Below, one piece after another: positions 1 to 8,739 of a stretch of 64,000 nucleotides of DNA. The stretch comes from JAHEJN01 sp963787285 (GTDB lineage: Bacteria; Actinomycetota; Acidimicrobiia; Acidimicrobiales; JAHEJN01). A model generated the notes under the pieces. It had not been told where the DNA came from. It worked only from the letters and a program-made list of their open reading frames with translations, and made no database searches. A program made the translations under genes and the position numbers. The stretch lies in contig CAWBCM010000003.1 of assembly GCA_963787285.1 (NCBI GenBank), positions 62,001 through 126,000 of the forward strand, given 5' to 3'. Numbering within the stretch: position 1 is the first letter of the stretch; each line of letters starts with the position of its first letter.

Positions 1-744
1 ATCGCTCAGCGCGGTGAACCGGTCCTCGGTGACCGTGCTCGTGATCACCGCCTTCCCGGTGAGGTCGGGTAGACCGAAGCGCATCAGCTCGGAGAACGAG
101 CCGATGAGGACGTCGGCGTCCTCGACGGCGACGTGGGCGACCTTGTCGCTGACCCAGCCGACCGGGCCTTGGACCTGCTCCTTGACGGTGCCGGGGACGT
201 GGCGCCAGGCGAACTCGCCGATGCCGGCGGCGGTCGCGGTGATCGGGTTCGTCTTGACCCGGCCGGGCAGTACGAGGTCGTGACCCGCGGTGTCGAAGAT
301 GATGTTGTCGGTGAACTCGTGGAGCACCGCGATGGTGCGCTCGCGGGTCGTCCCGCCGACGACGACGACCCTGGCGTTGGCGAAGTACCCAGGCATCTCC
401 GCCTCGACCCGGCGGATCGCCCACTCCTGGAAGATGTCGGCGAGGAGGGAGTCGTCGCGGACGGGCACCCGCTCGGTCGTGTGCTTGATCTGCTCCACGT
501 CCTCGACGGAGTTCCCGAGGTGACCTGCTGCGCGGGCTTCCCGGATTCCGCTGACGGCGATCGCATCGGCCTCGAGGGACCAGCGCCACACGTGGTCCTC
601 GGCGGCTCGGGTGTCGCCGCTCGTGCCGACCCTGACGAGTCGGAAGTCGCGTCCGCCGAGGGTGACAGGCTCGTCGTAGTCCCACTCGTCACCCTGGAAG
701 GTGACGTTGACGACGGTGGTGTGCTCCTGCTCGGGCTCTGGCAT
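1..744 (-). CDS. quinate 5-dehydrogenase-like family protein, 3' end outside window
   Basis: An open frame runs leftward from ATG 744 to the window edge (248 codons, no stop), so the C-terminus is missing. The start has the coding pattern of its neighbours, and the frame begins 28 nt downstream of the acyltransferase stop, so the two probably share a transcript. Near the N-terminus there is RLVRVGTSGD followed by an ADAIAVSGI segment. Near the window edge there is ADVLIGSF then GKAVITSTVTE. From memory these match proteins annotated as quinate 5-dehydrogenase in thermophiles, a family whose activity is poorly established. The family call is moderate and the reaction is unproven. Confidence 0.5.
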   Translation of the reverse strand, partial: MPEPEQEHTTVVNVTFQGDEWDYDEPVTLGGRDFRLVRVGTSGDTRAAEDHVWRWSLEADAIAVSGIREARAAGHLGNSVEDVEQIKHTTERVPVRDDSLLADIFQEWAIRRVEAEMPGYFANARVVVVGGTTRERTIAVLHEFTDNIIFDTAGHDLVLPGRVKTNPITATAAGIGEFAWRHVPGTVKEQVQGPVGWVSDKVAHVAVEDADVLIGSFSELMRFGLPDLTGKAVITSTVTEDRFTALSD

Positions 745-772
745 CGCGTCTCCTCGATCTGGGCTCATCTCG

Positions 773-2287
773 TCATCGTGATCGCGTCGGCCGGTCGCCA
801 ACAGGGCCTTTTGCAACGTCGGCGATCTGCGCCAGTTCGCCCAGATGATGCTCCACCAGTTCGACGAAGTGAAGCGGGTCGGAAATCATCCGGGCATCGG
901 TGGAAACACCGACGGTGATCGAACCGTTGTAGCTGAACAGGCAGACGCCAAGTGGCTGGTCCCCCGACGTCGGCACCCAGCCGAGGATCGAGCGCACCGG
1001 CGCCCCGGCCATCGCCAACGCGACCCGCGGCCCAGGGACGTTGGTCAGCTGCCCGATCGTCTTGCCGGTGAAGAAGTCGGTGAGTCGGTGGGCGACCGTC
1101 GATGGCGACTCGGCGATGGCTCGCTGGAAGCCGAACGCAACCATCGGCTCGACGGAATTCTTCAGCCTGGTGGTGCGCTGGTGGATCTCGCGGATCAGGT
1201 CTTCGGGTTGGCGGACGCCGAGTGGCATCGAGAGCATGACGACGACGAAGTGGTTACCGAGTCGGTCCGGCAGCGTGGCATCGATGGGCTGGAGCGACAC
1301 CGGCATCATCCACGACAGGTCGGTGACCTCGGTGACGCCGCGCTCGGCCAGGTAGTCGGTGAGCGCCAACGAGATGGCGGCGAGCAACACGTCGTTCAAG
1401 CTGACGCCGTGGGCGCGGCCGGCGGCGCGGATGCCGTCGAGCGGGAAGCCCTCGACCCAGGCGACGGACTTGTCGACTCCCGGGTGGCCACTCCACGCCT
1501 CGGCGTCGTGGCCGTCGGACAGCAGCATCCGACCGATCTCCCGCCAGGAGTTCGAGTATTCGTTGTCGAGCGACGCCACACTCGTGAGCACGTCCACGAG
1601 CTTGTCAGGATGGCGGACCAGGTCGAACGCCTCGCCGATGTGGTGGGACAGCCCGAGCGGGTTCGTCGTCGTCATCAGGGTCCGCGCCGCCGACGCGACC
1701 GCCTGCCCGGCGTGACCGACGTAGTCGATGGTGTCGGTGACCGAGTGCTCGACGACGTGGAGCACTCGTTCGAGAGGGTGGTGATGTTCGTCGGAGGTGT
1801 TCCGGCCGACCGCTGAGGGCGCGGCATCGTCGGCCGGGTCGCATGCCCCGAGGAGCATCTGGACCAGCCTGATCCCGTCGCCGAGTCCGTGGTGGAAGCG
1901 GCTGTAGAGGTACCCGCTCCGGTCGTCTTCGGGCCCGGTGACGATCTGCACCTCCCACAACGGACGGGAGCGGTCGAACGGAACGGAGAACTGGCTGGAG
2001 ACGTACGCTCGGATCGCCTCGACACCTCCGTCGTCGAGAACCACCTGGTGGACGTGCCGGTCGATGGCGAAGTCGGCGTCGTCCTCCCACATCCAGCCGC
2101 CGTCGCGTTTCACGGCGACCTGCGACAGGACCCGGTACTTGCGGACCATGCGGTCCATGACCAGGTCGACGACAGCCTCGTACTCCGGGACCTCGTCGAA
2201 ACCCATCAGGCCGTTGACCTGCATGAGATTGTTCGGCCGGTCCATCAGCAGCCAGGTCAGGTCTTCCGGTGCGATCGGCGTGCTCAT
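773..2287 (-). CDS. WS/DGAT-type wax ester synthase/diacylglycerol acyltransferase
   Basis: A 504-residue protein of the bifunctional wax ester synthase/acyl-CoA:diacylglycerol acyltransferase family, which esterifies fatty alcohols or diacylglycerol for storage lipid. The acyltransferase motif HHxxxDG is present as HHGLGDG at about residues 132-138. The N-terminus (MSTPIAPEDL, then the MDRPNNLMQV segment) is typical of the family. ATG 2287 is chosen because a purine-rich GGAGGGGAGAGGA lies directly before it; the frame is open a further 78 nt upstream but without a better start. Length fits the usual 450-500 residues. Actinobacterial genomes often hold many paralogues, so the substrate is not predictable. 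Confidence 0.9.
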   Translation of the reverse strand: MSTPIAPEDLTWLLMDRPNNLMQVNGLMGFDEVPEYEAVVDLVMDRMVRKYRVLSQVAVKRDGGWMWEDDADFAIDRHVHQVVLDDGGVEAIRAYVSSQFSVPFDRSRPLWEVQIVTGPEDDRSGYLYSRFHHGLGDGIRLVQMLLGACDPADDAAPSAVGRNTSDEHHHPLERVLHVVEHSVTDTIDYVGHAGQAVASAARTLMTTTNPLGLSHHIGEAFDLVRHPDKLVDVLTSVASLDNEYSNSWREIGRMLLSDGHDAEAWSGHPGVDKSVAWVEGFPLDGIRAAGRAHGVSLNDVLLAAISLALTDYLAERGVTEVTDLSWMMPVSLQPIDATLPDRLGNHFVVVMLSMPLGVRQPEDLIREIHQRTTRLKNSVEPMVAFGFQRAIAESPSTVAHRLTDFFTGKTIGQLTNVPGPRVALAMAGAPVRSILGWVPTSGDQPLGVCLFSYNGSITVGVSTDARMISDPLHFVELVEHHLGELAQIADVAKGPVGDRPTRSR

Positions 2288-2901
2288 TCCTCTCCCCTCC
2301 ATGACGCACGGGGGCGGCGACCGACACCTGGCCCCGGGGCACGTGACGAGTGCGAACACTACCATCCCTCACATCCCCTGGTAGAGGGCACTTCTCGTGG
2401 CCGGCCGGTGACAGGCGATGGGCGCTCGTGCAGGTCACGAGTGGATTTGGCCGAAACCCCCAAACCCTCATGGCAACGAATCCCGGACGATTCCCCTCGC
2501 GCTTGTGACCAGGCCGTCACCACGAGGGCACCGCCCGCAAGCGCGTCCCCCACGGGCGGCATCGTCCGCCGAGTCGGTCGTCCTGGAGGGGAGCACGAGG
2601 TCGAGTCGCTCGCTCTCGCGGGCTCGCTGCCGCACGGCGTAGTAGGGGGCCTTGCGGGCTTTCGAGAGGCCCGATATGGGCCCGGAGTGCTTTCCCGAGC
2701 CACCCCTGCACCCGCTCCTCCGCTGTGTCCTCGACTGCGGACACCAACCTCGCGCCGCTTTTCAGGGCGGTGGTTCAACTTTGGCCCGAGTAGCGTCCTC
2801 ACCCTCATTTACCCGGTGCCTGCGAGTTTGATCTGACGTGAGCGTGTGCGGCCAGTTCGGCATCGACTGACCGCCCCGTCGCCCAATGGCCGACGTTGTC
2901 G
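2288..2901. other. intergenic stretch without a supported gene
   Basis: About 610 bases lie between the phosphomutase stop and the WS/DGAT start, both on the minus strand. Short open frames exist on both strands, but none has a ribosome binding site, a recognisable motif or a family-like composition. The stretch must hold the terminator of the phosphomutase gene and the promoter of the acyltransferase gene. A weak CGGGC/GCCCG hairpin is visible near 2650-2680. No tRNA-like fold was seen. Confidence 0.5.
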
Positions 2902-4557
2902 TCAGTCGAGGCGGGCCTCGAGCAGCTCCTCGACCGACTCGGCCAGCGACCCGATGCGGCCTGTGAGCACCGACCTCGTGGCCGCCGTCCCGTCCGGCCC
3001 GGCCGGCGCGGTGACTTCGAGATAGGCCTTGAGCTTCGGCTCGGTGCCGCTCGGCCGCAGGATCACCCGCGAGCCGTCGAGGAGTCGGTAGATCAGGACG
3101 TCGCTCGGCGGCAGGACGTCACCGACCAGGAGATCCTCGGTGGCGGTGATCGAGACGCCGCCGATGTCGGGCGGCGGCGTCGATCGGAGCGACGCCATCG
3201 CCGCCGCCAGGCGCTCCAGTGGCCCGGTGCCCTCTACCCGTTGGGTGCGTTGGGCGGTGACGAACACACCGATCTCGGCCATGATCTCGTCGAGGAGCTC
3301 GCGCAGGTCCGAACCCTGTCGCTTGCGGTCGGCGGCGATGTGCACCAGCTCGGCCGCGGCCGTGATGCCGTCCTTGTCGTGCACGGCCGGGGTCACCGCG
3401 TAGCCCAGCGCCTCCTCGTAACCGAACACGAGCCGCCGGCCGCTGTCCCGACCGACCCGGGCCACCCACTTGAATCCGGTGAGCGTGGACTCGTGCGGCA
3501 CACCGTGGCGCGCGGCGAGGACCTCGAGTGCGCTCGAGGAGACCAGAGAAGACGCCACGATCCGATCGTCGCCGGTGGTTCGACGCAGCAGCGAGTCGGC
3601 CAGCAGCAATCCGAGCTCGTCCCCGGTCAGCCGAGCCCAGCCCTCGGGGCCCGGAAGGGCGATGCCGAGGCGGTCGGCGTCGGGATCGTTGGCGATCACC
3701 AGGTCGGCCCCGACGCGATCGGCCAGGGCGAAGGCCAGGTCGAGTGCACCCGGCTCCTCGGGGTTGGGGAACGCCGTGGTGGGGAACGTACCGTCGGGCT
3801 CGTCCTGCTCGGAGACGACGACGGGTGCCGGGAGGCCCAGCCGGGCGAACAGGGCACGGAGGGCGGCCGAACCGACGCCATGCATGGCCGTGTACACGAT
3901 CCTGAGGTCGCTCTGGTCGGAAAGGGCGACGAGGTGGCGCTCGACGGCATCGAGGTAGGGGGTCACCATGTCGACCCGGGGTTGGCGCTCGACATCGAGG
4001 GCCAGGGTGGTCTCGGCCGCCGCGACGATCGCCGCCTCGATCTCGGCATCGGCCGGCGGTATCAACTGGGCACCGTCGGCCATGTAGACCTTGTAGCCGT
4101 TGTCGCCCCGAGGATTGTGACTGGCGGTGACCATCACCCCGGCATGGGCCCCGTGGGCCATGACCGCATGGGCGAGTGCCGGCGTGGGCATCGGGCCCTG
4201 CCCGACGACCGGCACGCCACCGAAGTGCCCGACGACGGCGGCGGTCTCGTCGGCAAAGGCCTCCGACGTCGGCCGGGCGTCGTAGCCGATCACCACGGTT
4301 GCGCCATCGGGAAGCCAGCGCATCAACCCTGCGGCCGTTTGTCGGACCACGAGCCGATTCATCCGGTTCGGGCCGGCGCCTTCGGCGCCGCGCAGGCCGG
4401 CGGTGCCGAACTCGAGTCTCCTGGTGAAGCGGTCGGCCAGGCCGAGATCGTCGCCGTCCTCGACGAGTCGAGCCACCTCGGCGCGGGTTCCGGGATCCGG
4501 GTCGGCCCGCACCCATTCGTCGATGCTCGACCGGAGTTCGTCGCTCAGTCCGCTCAC
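2902..4557 (-). CDS. phosphoglucomutase/phosphomannomutase (alpha-D-phosphohexomutase)
   Basis: A 551-residue cytosolic enzyme interconverting hexose 1- and 6-phosphates. The four family signatures are all present: the phosphoserine loop TASHNPRGDNGYK near residue 146, the metal loop DPDADR, the sugar-binding loop GYEEALGY, and the phosphate-binding RPSGTEPKLK near the C-terminus. Length fits the PgcA/PGM2-type enzymes (about 550-580). The start is GTG 4557, giving VSGLSDELRS. The frame is open to 5130, but that part overlaps the divergent gene at 4621 and does not resemble the family. A second, shorter phosphohexomutase (ManB-type) is encoded at 37.5-38.9 kb, so this copy may favour glucose phosphates. 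Confidence 0.93.
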   Translation of the reverse strand: MSGLSDELRSSIDEWVRADPDPGTRAEVARLVEDGDDLGLADRFTRRLEFGTAGLRGAEGAGPNRMNRLVVRQTAAGLMRWLPDGATVVIGYDARPTSEAFADETAAVVGHFGGVPVVGQGPMPTPALAHAVMAHGAHAGVMVTASHNPRGDNGYKVYMADGAQLIPPADAEIEAAIVAAAETTLALDVERQPRVDMVTPYLDAVERHLVALSDQSDLRIVYTAMHGVGSAALRALFARLGLPAPVVVSEQDEPDGTFPTTAFPNPEEPGALDLAFALADRVGADLVIANDPDADRLGIALPGPEGWARLTGDELGLLLADSLLRRTTGDDRIVASSLVSSSALEVLAARHGVPHESTLTGFKWVARVGRDSGRRLVFGYEEALGYAVTPAVHDKDGITAAAELVHIAADRKRQGSDLRELLDEIMAEIGVFVTAQRTQRVEGTGPLERLAAAMASLRSTPPPDIGGVSITATEDLLVGDVLPPSDVLIYRLLDGSRVILRPSGTEPKLKAYLEVTAPAGPDGTAATRSVLTGRIGSLAESVEELLEARLD

Positions 4558-4620
4558 CCGCCCAGTCAACCACGCCCGTCGGCCGCCGGCTCGGAGAACC
4601 CCCCGATAGGGTCCGACACG

Positions 4621-5226
4621 ATGCTCGACCACGTCTTCACCGATGCCATCGGCGCGCTGCGCGACGCCATCGAAGCGGCGTTGCTCGAACGTCAGGCCTT
4701 CGAGGAGCGCTTCCAGAGTGACATCCTGTTGGGCGACCTGAGCTGGGAAACGTCGTACTCCCTCCCTGGCGAGGGCGCACCGGCCCGCGTGAAGGCCGAC
4801 GTCACGCTGTTGTGGTCGACGTGGTCCCAAACTGCGTACCGCGACTGGTACCTCGGCGACACGCCGACCGACCCGCCCCACATCGACATCGGCATCACGA
4901 TGCGCATCCAGCGGTTGGCCGAGTCGCCCGATCCCAGCGTGGTGATCAGGGTCCTGCCCCGGGAATCGTCGAGCATCGGCCCGCATTCCCTCGTCCGCTC
5001 CGGCCCCACCATCGAGACGGTGTACGGGCACGATCTCGGCGACGCGGAATACGCCATCGAGGTGTCCTACGAGGGCAGCTACGAGCTCGACGAGAACACG
5101 CTCGACGACGGCAAGAATCTCGACGAGCACTTCGCGTCGATGGGCGGGTGGATCACCTCGACGCTCGTTCGTCTGGGCGATCTGGCGCTGGTCTACCGAC
5201 CGGCCGACGATCCGCTGGTCGACTGA
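4621..5226 (+). CDS. conserved hypothetical protein
   Basis: A 201-residue soluble protein starting with ATG 4621 (MLDHVFTDAI), divergent from the phosphomutase gene with 63 bases between starts. It is acidic, with no signal peptide, membrane segment or cysteine motif. It contains the runs SWETSYSLPGEG, TLLWSTWSQTAYRDWYLGD and GGWITSTLVRLGDLALVYRP. I do not recognise a family. The stop codon is directly followed by the truncated transposase remnant, so the C-terminus could have been altered by that insertion, although the protein ends plausibly. Confidence 0.7.
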   Translation: MLDHVFTDAIGALRDAIEAALLERQAFEERFQSDILLGDLSWETSYSLPGEGAPARVKADVTLLWSTWSQTAYRDWYLGDTPTDPPHIDIGITMRIQRLAESPDPSVVIRVLPRESSSIGPHSLVRSGPTIETVYGHDLGDAEYAIEVSYEGSYELDENTLDDGKNLDEHFASMGGWITSTLVRLGDLALVYRPADDPLVD

Positions 5227-5825
5227 TCTGCTTCCATCCGAACGGGTCCGCTACGAGCGTGACCGGCCTGGTGAACTGGTTCACGTCGATGTCAAGAAGA
5301 TCGGGCGGATCCCTGACGGCGGCGGCTGGCGAGCCCAGGGCGACGGGACCGGGTCAACAGCCGCACACAAGAAGGCCAGGATCGGCTACGACTACGTGCA
5401 CTCGGCGGTCGACGACCACACCCGGCTCGCCTACTCAGAGATCCACCCCGACGAACAAGGCGACACCGCAGCCGGGTTCCTGCTCCGAGCCAGCGAGTTC
5501 TTCGCCTCAGTGCGGGATCGACCGCATCGAACGAGTCATGACCGACAACCACTGGTGCTACACCCGAGCCACGTTCACTGCGCGAGCTCCTCGCATGATC
5601 GCGGCACCAGCCACATCAGCCATCCGGCCGCACTGCCCATGGCAGAACGGGAAAGTCGAACGATTCAACCGGACGCTCCAAACCGAATGGGCCTACCGGC
5701 AGGTCTTCACCACCAACGACGAACGCGCCGACGCCCTGCCACCATGGCTCGACTACTACAACCACCGACGGCAACACAGCTCACTCGGACGACGCCCACC
5801 AATCACCCGACTGTCACCAACCTGA
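5227..5825 (+). mobile_element. decayed IS481-type transposase fragment
   Basis: The frame beginning just after the previous stop reads LPSERVRYERDRPGELVHVD, then VKKIGRIPDGGGW and SAVDDHTRLAYSEI, which are the start of the rve (DDE integrase core) domain of IS481-like transposases. It shifts frame near 5510 to reach RIERVMTDNHWCYT, and shifts again near 5575-5620 before PHCPWQNGKVERFNRTL and YNHRRQHSSLGRRPP. The N-terminal helix-turn-helix half is absent, several frameshifts are present, and no terminal inverted repeats were recognised. This is a dead remnant, not an active insertion sequence. Confidence 0.85.
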
Positions 5826-5838
5826 TGGCCGAGTACAA

Positions 5839-6972
5839 CTAGCCCGCCGGAGCGGGCTCGGCGTTGCGGTCGGCGGCGACCTGGTCGAGATCGCCGTACT
5901 CCTCGGTGGTGTCGGCCCAATTCTCGAACTGGATGACTTCGATCTCCTCGAAGCGCTTGCGGAGCCACCCGTCGCCGGCGTCGAGCAGGCCGAGCTTCTT
6001 GCAGTTGGGCACGATCTTGGAGAACAGCAGCGCCTGGAACTGCTTGAACTCGGCCGGCGCGGCGAGCTGGTACTTCACCGCCTCGCGCACGTTCACCCCC
6101 ATGCGGTCCCACACCTCTTGCTGGAGGAAACGGTCGCGCATGCGCAGGCCGGCCTCGAACGCGAACTCCTGGCGCTCCTTGATCTCGGCCTGGGTCATCT
6201 GCGGGTACAGCTCCTGGAGGCTGAGCACACCGAAGGCCACGTGTCGGGCCTCGTCGCTCATGACGTACCGCAACATCTTGACCAGCAGCGGATCGTCGGC
6301 GAACTGGTGCATGAAACCGAAGGCGGCCAGCGCCAGTCCCTCGACCATGATCTGCATGCCGAGATAGGTCATGTCCCAGCGGTTGTCGGCGATGATGTCG
6401 TCGAGCAGCAGGCGCAGATGGGGACTGATGGGGTACTCGGTACCGATCTTCTCGTCGAGGTACTTGGCGAACACCTCGACGTGGCGGGCCTCGTCGACCA
6501 CCTGGGTCGCGGCGTAGTACTTGGCGTCGATCCACGGCACGGTCTCGACGATCTTCGCCGTGCACAGGAGCGCGCCCTGCTCGCCGTGGAGGAACTGGCT
6601 CATGCGCCAGGCGAAGGACTGGTAGGTGAACTCGTTCCACTCCTTGTCGCCGAAGTGGTGGAACGGGGACTCGGGGGCCTCGTAGTAGCCGTTGTCGCCG
6701 CCTTCGGCCAGGACGCCCAGTGCGGTGTAGGGATCGACCTCGATGCTCCAGTCGAGATCGGTCTGGGCGTTCCACTGCGACGTCTTCGCCTTCTCGTACA
6801 GCTTGTCGAGCTTGGCCCGCTCGCCCTTGTCGTAGTTCCAGGTGAAGATGGCTTCGCTGTTGTCGGTGACCGCGTGGATCAGTTCCTCGGGGTTCGAGTT
6901 GAACTCGGCCAGCTGCATGATGCGGTCGGGATCGTTGAGATCGTTGCGGATGTCGGCATCGGAGATGCTCAT
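5839..6972 (-). CDS. ferritin-like diiron protein (R2-like oxygenase fold)
   Basis: A 377-residue protein with the carboxylate diiron pattern: Glu131 in LHGEQG, E161xxH164 in DEARHVEVF, Glu211 in VEGLAL and E241xxH244 in DEARHVAFG. This is the ligand set of ribonucleotide-reductase-R2-like and AurF-like oxygenases in the ferritin-like superfamily. Substrate is unknown; related actinobacterial proteins are usually annotated only as ferritin-like domain proteins. ATG 6972 overlaps the stop of the upstream TetR gene by 4 nt (ATGA), so the pair is one operon and the enzyme is probably controlled by that repressor. Confidence 0.85.
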   Translation of the reverse strand: MSISDADIRNDLNDPDRIMQLAEFNSNPEELIHAVTDNSEAIFTWNYDKGERAKLDKLYEKAKTSQWNAQTDLDWSIEVDPYTALGVLAEGGDNGYYEAPESPFHHFGDKEWNEFTYQSFAWRMSQFLHGEQGALLCTAKIVETVPWIDAKYYAATQVVDEARHVEVFAKYLDEKIGTEYPISPHLRLLLDDIIADNRWDMTYLGMQIMVEGLALAAFGFMHQFADDPLLVKMLRYVMSDEARHVAFGVLSLQELYPQMTQAEIKERQEFAFEAGLRMRDRFLQQEVWDRMGVNVREAVKYQLAAPAEFKQFQALLFSKIVPNCKKLGLLDAGDGWLRKRFEEIEVIQFENWADTTEEYGDLDQVAADRNAEPAPAG

Positions 6973-7592
6973 CGTGGTTCCCCCGTGGTCGGGTCCGGTC
7001 GGGCCGGTGCGAGTGCGGTCACGAGACCGGCGATGAGCCGATCCCAGCTTTCGTGGTCGGGTAGGTCTCGATCCAGTGCGTTGGTCACCAACATGCCGAA
7101 GGAGACGGCGTTGCAGAAGGTGGTGATGGCCTCGGTCGTGTAGGTGTCGTCGACCAGGCCGGCCGACTTCGCCTCGTCGACGAGCTTGGCCAGCCGACGG
7201 CTGTCGTCGTCGAGTCGGGCGCCGATCCGTGCGGCGAGCGCCGATTCGCGCCGGGACGCCACGATGGCCTCGAGCAGAACCGACGACCCGTGGCGCTCCT
7301 CGACGAGGTGGCTGCCGAGCTGGGTGATGATGCTCGCCGCATCGGCATCGACCTGCCCCGACAGGAGTCGTTCGATCTCGTCGGGCATCGACTTGTCGAT
7401 GGCCTCGATCAGCAGATCGTCCTTGCCCCGGAAACGGCTGTAGATGGCGCCAGTGGTCAAGCCGGCCCGCCGGGCGATCTCGTGGACGCCGGCACCGTCG
7501 TAACCGCGTTCGGCGAACACCTCGTTGGCCGCGTCGATGAGTCGGACGCGAATCTCGTCGACGTCGTCGATGGCGTCGGAATCGTGGGTCAC
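6969..7592 (-). CDS. TetR-family transcriptional regulator
   Basis: A 207-residue regulator with the TetR N-terminal DNA-binding domain: LIDAANEVFAERGYDGAGVH, then EIARRAGLTTGAIYSRFRGK. The C-terminal ligand domain is divergent, as usual. GTG 7592 (VTHDSDAIDD) is preferred because the longer frame up to 7628 would run through an AT-rich palindrome that looks like its operator (7601-7613). It is translationally coupled to the diiron protein gene. The likely role is autorepression plus control of that enzyme by an unknown, perhaps lipid-like or aromatic, effector. Confidence 0.9.
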   Translation of the reverse strand: MTHDSDAIDDVDEIRVRLIDAANEVFAERGYDGAGVHEIARRAGLTTGAIYSRFRGKDDLLIEAIDKSMPDEIERLLSGQVDADAASIITQLGSHLVEERHGSSVLLEAIVASRRESALAARIGARLDDDSRRLAKLVDEAKSAGLVDDTYTTEAITTFCNAVSFGMLVTNALDRDLPDHESWDRLIAGLVTALAPARPDPTTGEPR

Positions 7593-7600
7593 GACTCGAT

Positions 7601-7613
7601 AATAACCATTATT
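7601..7613. promoter_or_regulatory. AT-rich palindromic operator candidate for the TetR gene
   Basis: AATAACCATTATT is an inverted repeat (AATAA/TTATT, 3-nt spacer) in an otherwise very GC-rich sequence, located 9 nt upstream of the TetR start codon. Position and symmetry fit an autoregulatory operator overlapping the promoter. Binding by this TetR is inferred. Confidence 0.6.
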
Positions 7614-7660
7614 GTCAGAGCCGCACAAGCGGGCCGTTCGACCCAGGCGTACCCCGTTGG

Positions 7661-8671
7661 TCAGACCTCGGAGCCTGGGGCGGCCCGACTCAGCACGGGC
7701 GCCGCCAGTTCGGCCAGGCTCACCAGAGGACGGGCACCGAGGTGACCGATCACCTCCGCCGCCGCCAGAGACGCCAGCTCACCGCACGTGGCCAGATCGT
7801 GACCGTGCGTGTAGCCGTACAGGAAGCCCGCGGCGTACAGATCGCCGGCCCCGGTGGTGTCGACCACCTTCTCGACCGGCGCCGCCGGCACGAAGATGCG
7901 ATCGTCGGGAGTCACGATGAGTGAGCCCTCCGCACTGCGGGTGAGGCAGGCGACCTCGACCTTCCCCTGGACGGCGGCGACGCACTCCTCCCAGTCGTCG
8001 GACCCGGTGAGCGCGGCCAGCTCGGTCTGGTTCCCGAAGAGGATGTCGATCGTTCCGTCGATCAGCTCGAGCCACTCGGCGTGGTGGCGATGCACGCAGA
8101 ACGCGTCGGAGAGCGTGAAGCTGATCTTGTTGCCCGCGGCCTTGGTGGCCTCGATGGCCTTGCGGATCGCTTCCTTGGTGATGTCGACGTCCCAGATGTA
8201 GCCCTCGCAGTACAACACCTTGGCCGCCGACGCGAGCTCGGCGTCGATGTCCTCGGGATGGAGATGCCCGGCGATGCCCAGATAGGTGCTCATCGTCCGA
8301 GCCGCATCGGGCGTGACCACGATCAGACATCGCGCCGTCGACGGTCCCGCGTCGGCGCCGGCCACGTCGAAGTCGACCCCGAGGGCCCGGATGTCGTGGC
8401 GGAACACCTCGCCGAGCTGGTCGTTGCGCACCTTGCCGATGAAACCGGCCGAGCCGCCGAACGAGGCGACACCGGCCATCGTGTTGGCGGCCGAGCCGCC
8501 CGAGGTCTCCGATCCCGGACCCATGGCCGCATACAGCTCGACGGCACGTTCGGTGTCGATGAGGGTCATGGCTCCCCGCGCCAGACCGAGCTCGTCGATG
8601 AACTGGTCGTGCTCGGTGCTGATGACATCGACGATGGCGTTGCCGATGCCGACGACGTCGTAGTGCTTCAC
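7661..8671 (-). CDS. PfkB-family kinase, adenosine kinase-like
   Basis: A 336-residue ribokinase-superfamily sugar/nucleoside kinase. It shows the N-terminal GNAIVDV segment, the substrate-loop GGSAANT near residue 60, and the catalytic signature DTTGAGD near residue 290, whose last Asp is the general base. Overall it resembles the adenosine kinase-like group of PfkB proteins common in bacteria, which phosphorylate adenosine or related nucleosides with ATP. Start is ATG 8671; the gene is divergent from pepN. The exact substrate is inferred. A link to adenosine released by AhcY (31.9 kb) is metabolically plausible. Confidence 0.87.
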   Translation of the reverse strand: MKHYDVVGIGNAIVDVISTEHDQFIDELGLARGAMTLIDTERAVELYAAMGPGSETSGGSAANTMAGVASFGGSAGFIGKVRNDQLGEVFRHDIRALGVDFDVAGADAGPSTARCLIVVTPDAARTMSTYLGIAGHLHPEDIDAELASAAKVLYCEGYIWDVDITKEAIRKAIEATKAAGNKISFTLSDAFCVHRHHAEWLELIDGTIDILFGNQTELAALTGSDDWEECVAAVQGKVEVACLTRSAEGSLIVTPDDRIFVPAAPVEKVVDTTGAGDLYAAGFLYGYTHGHDLATCGELASLAAAEVIGHLGARPLVSLAELAAPVLSRAAPGSEV

Positions 8672-8739
8672 GATGGTGTCCCCTCTGTACCGACGGCGTG
8701 CAGGCTAGCGGAGCCAGCCCTCGCCGATACCATCCCGGC

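Noticed and set aside
133..918. Long plus-strand frame over the first gene and the 3' end of the acyltransferase
   Set aside because: Its composition (Asp/Val/Gly/Arg/His-rich) is that of an antisense shadow; the minus-strand frames hold real motifs.
2517..2808. Short minus-strand frames in the 2.3-2.9 kb gap
   Set aside because: No ribosome binding site, motif or conserved look; codon composition is not consistent with neighbours.
4558..5130. N-terminal extension of the phosphomutase frame beyond GTG 4557
   Set aside because: It overlaps the divergent hypothetical gene over its whole length and has no family resemblance; a normal enzyme length results from GTG 4557.
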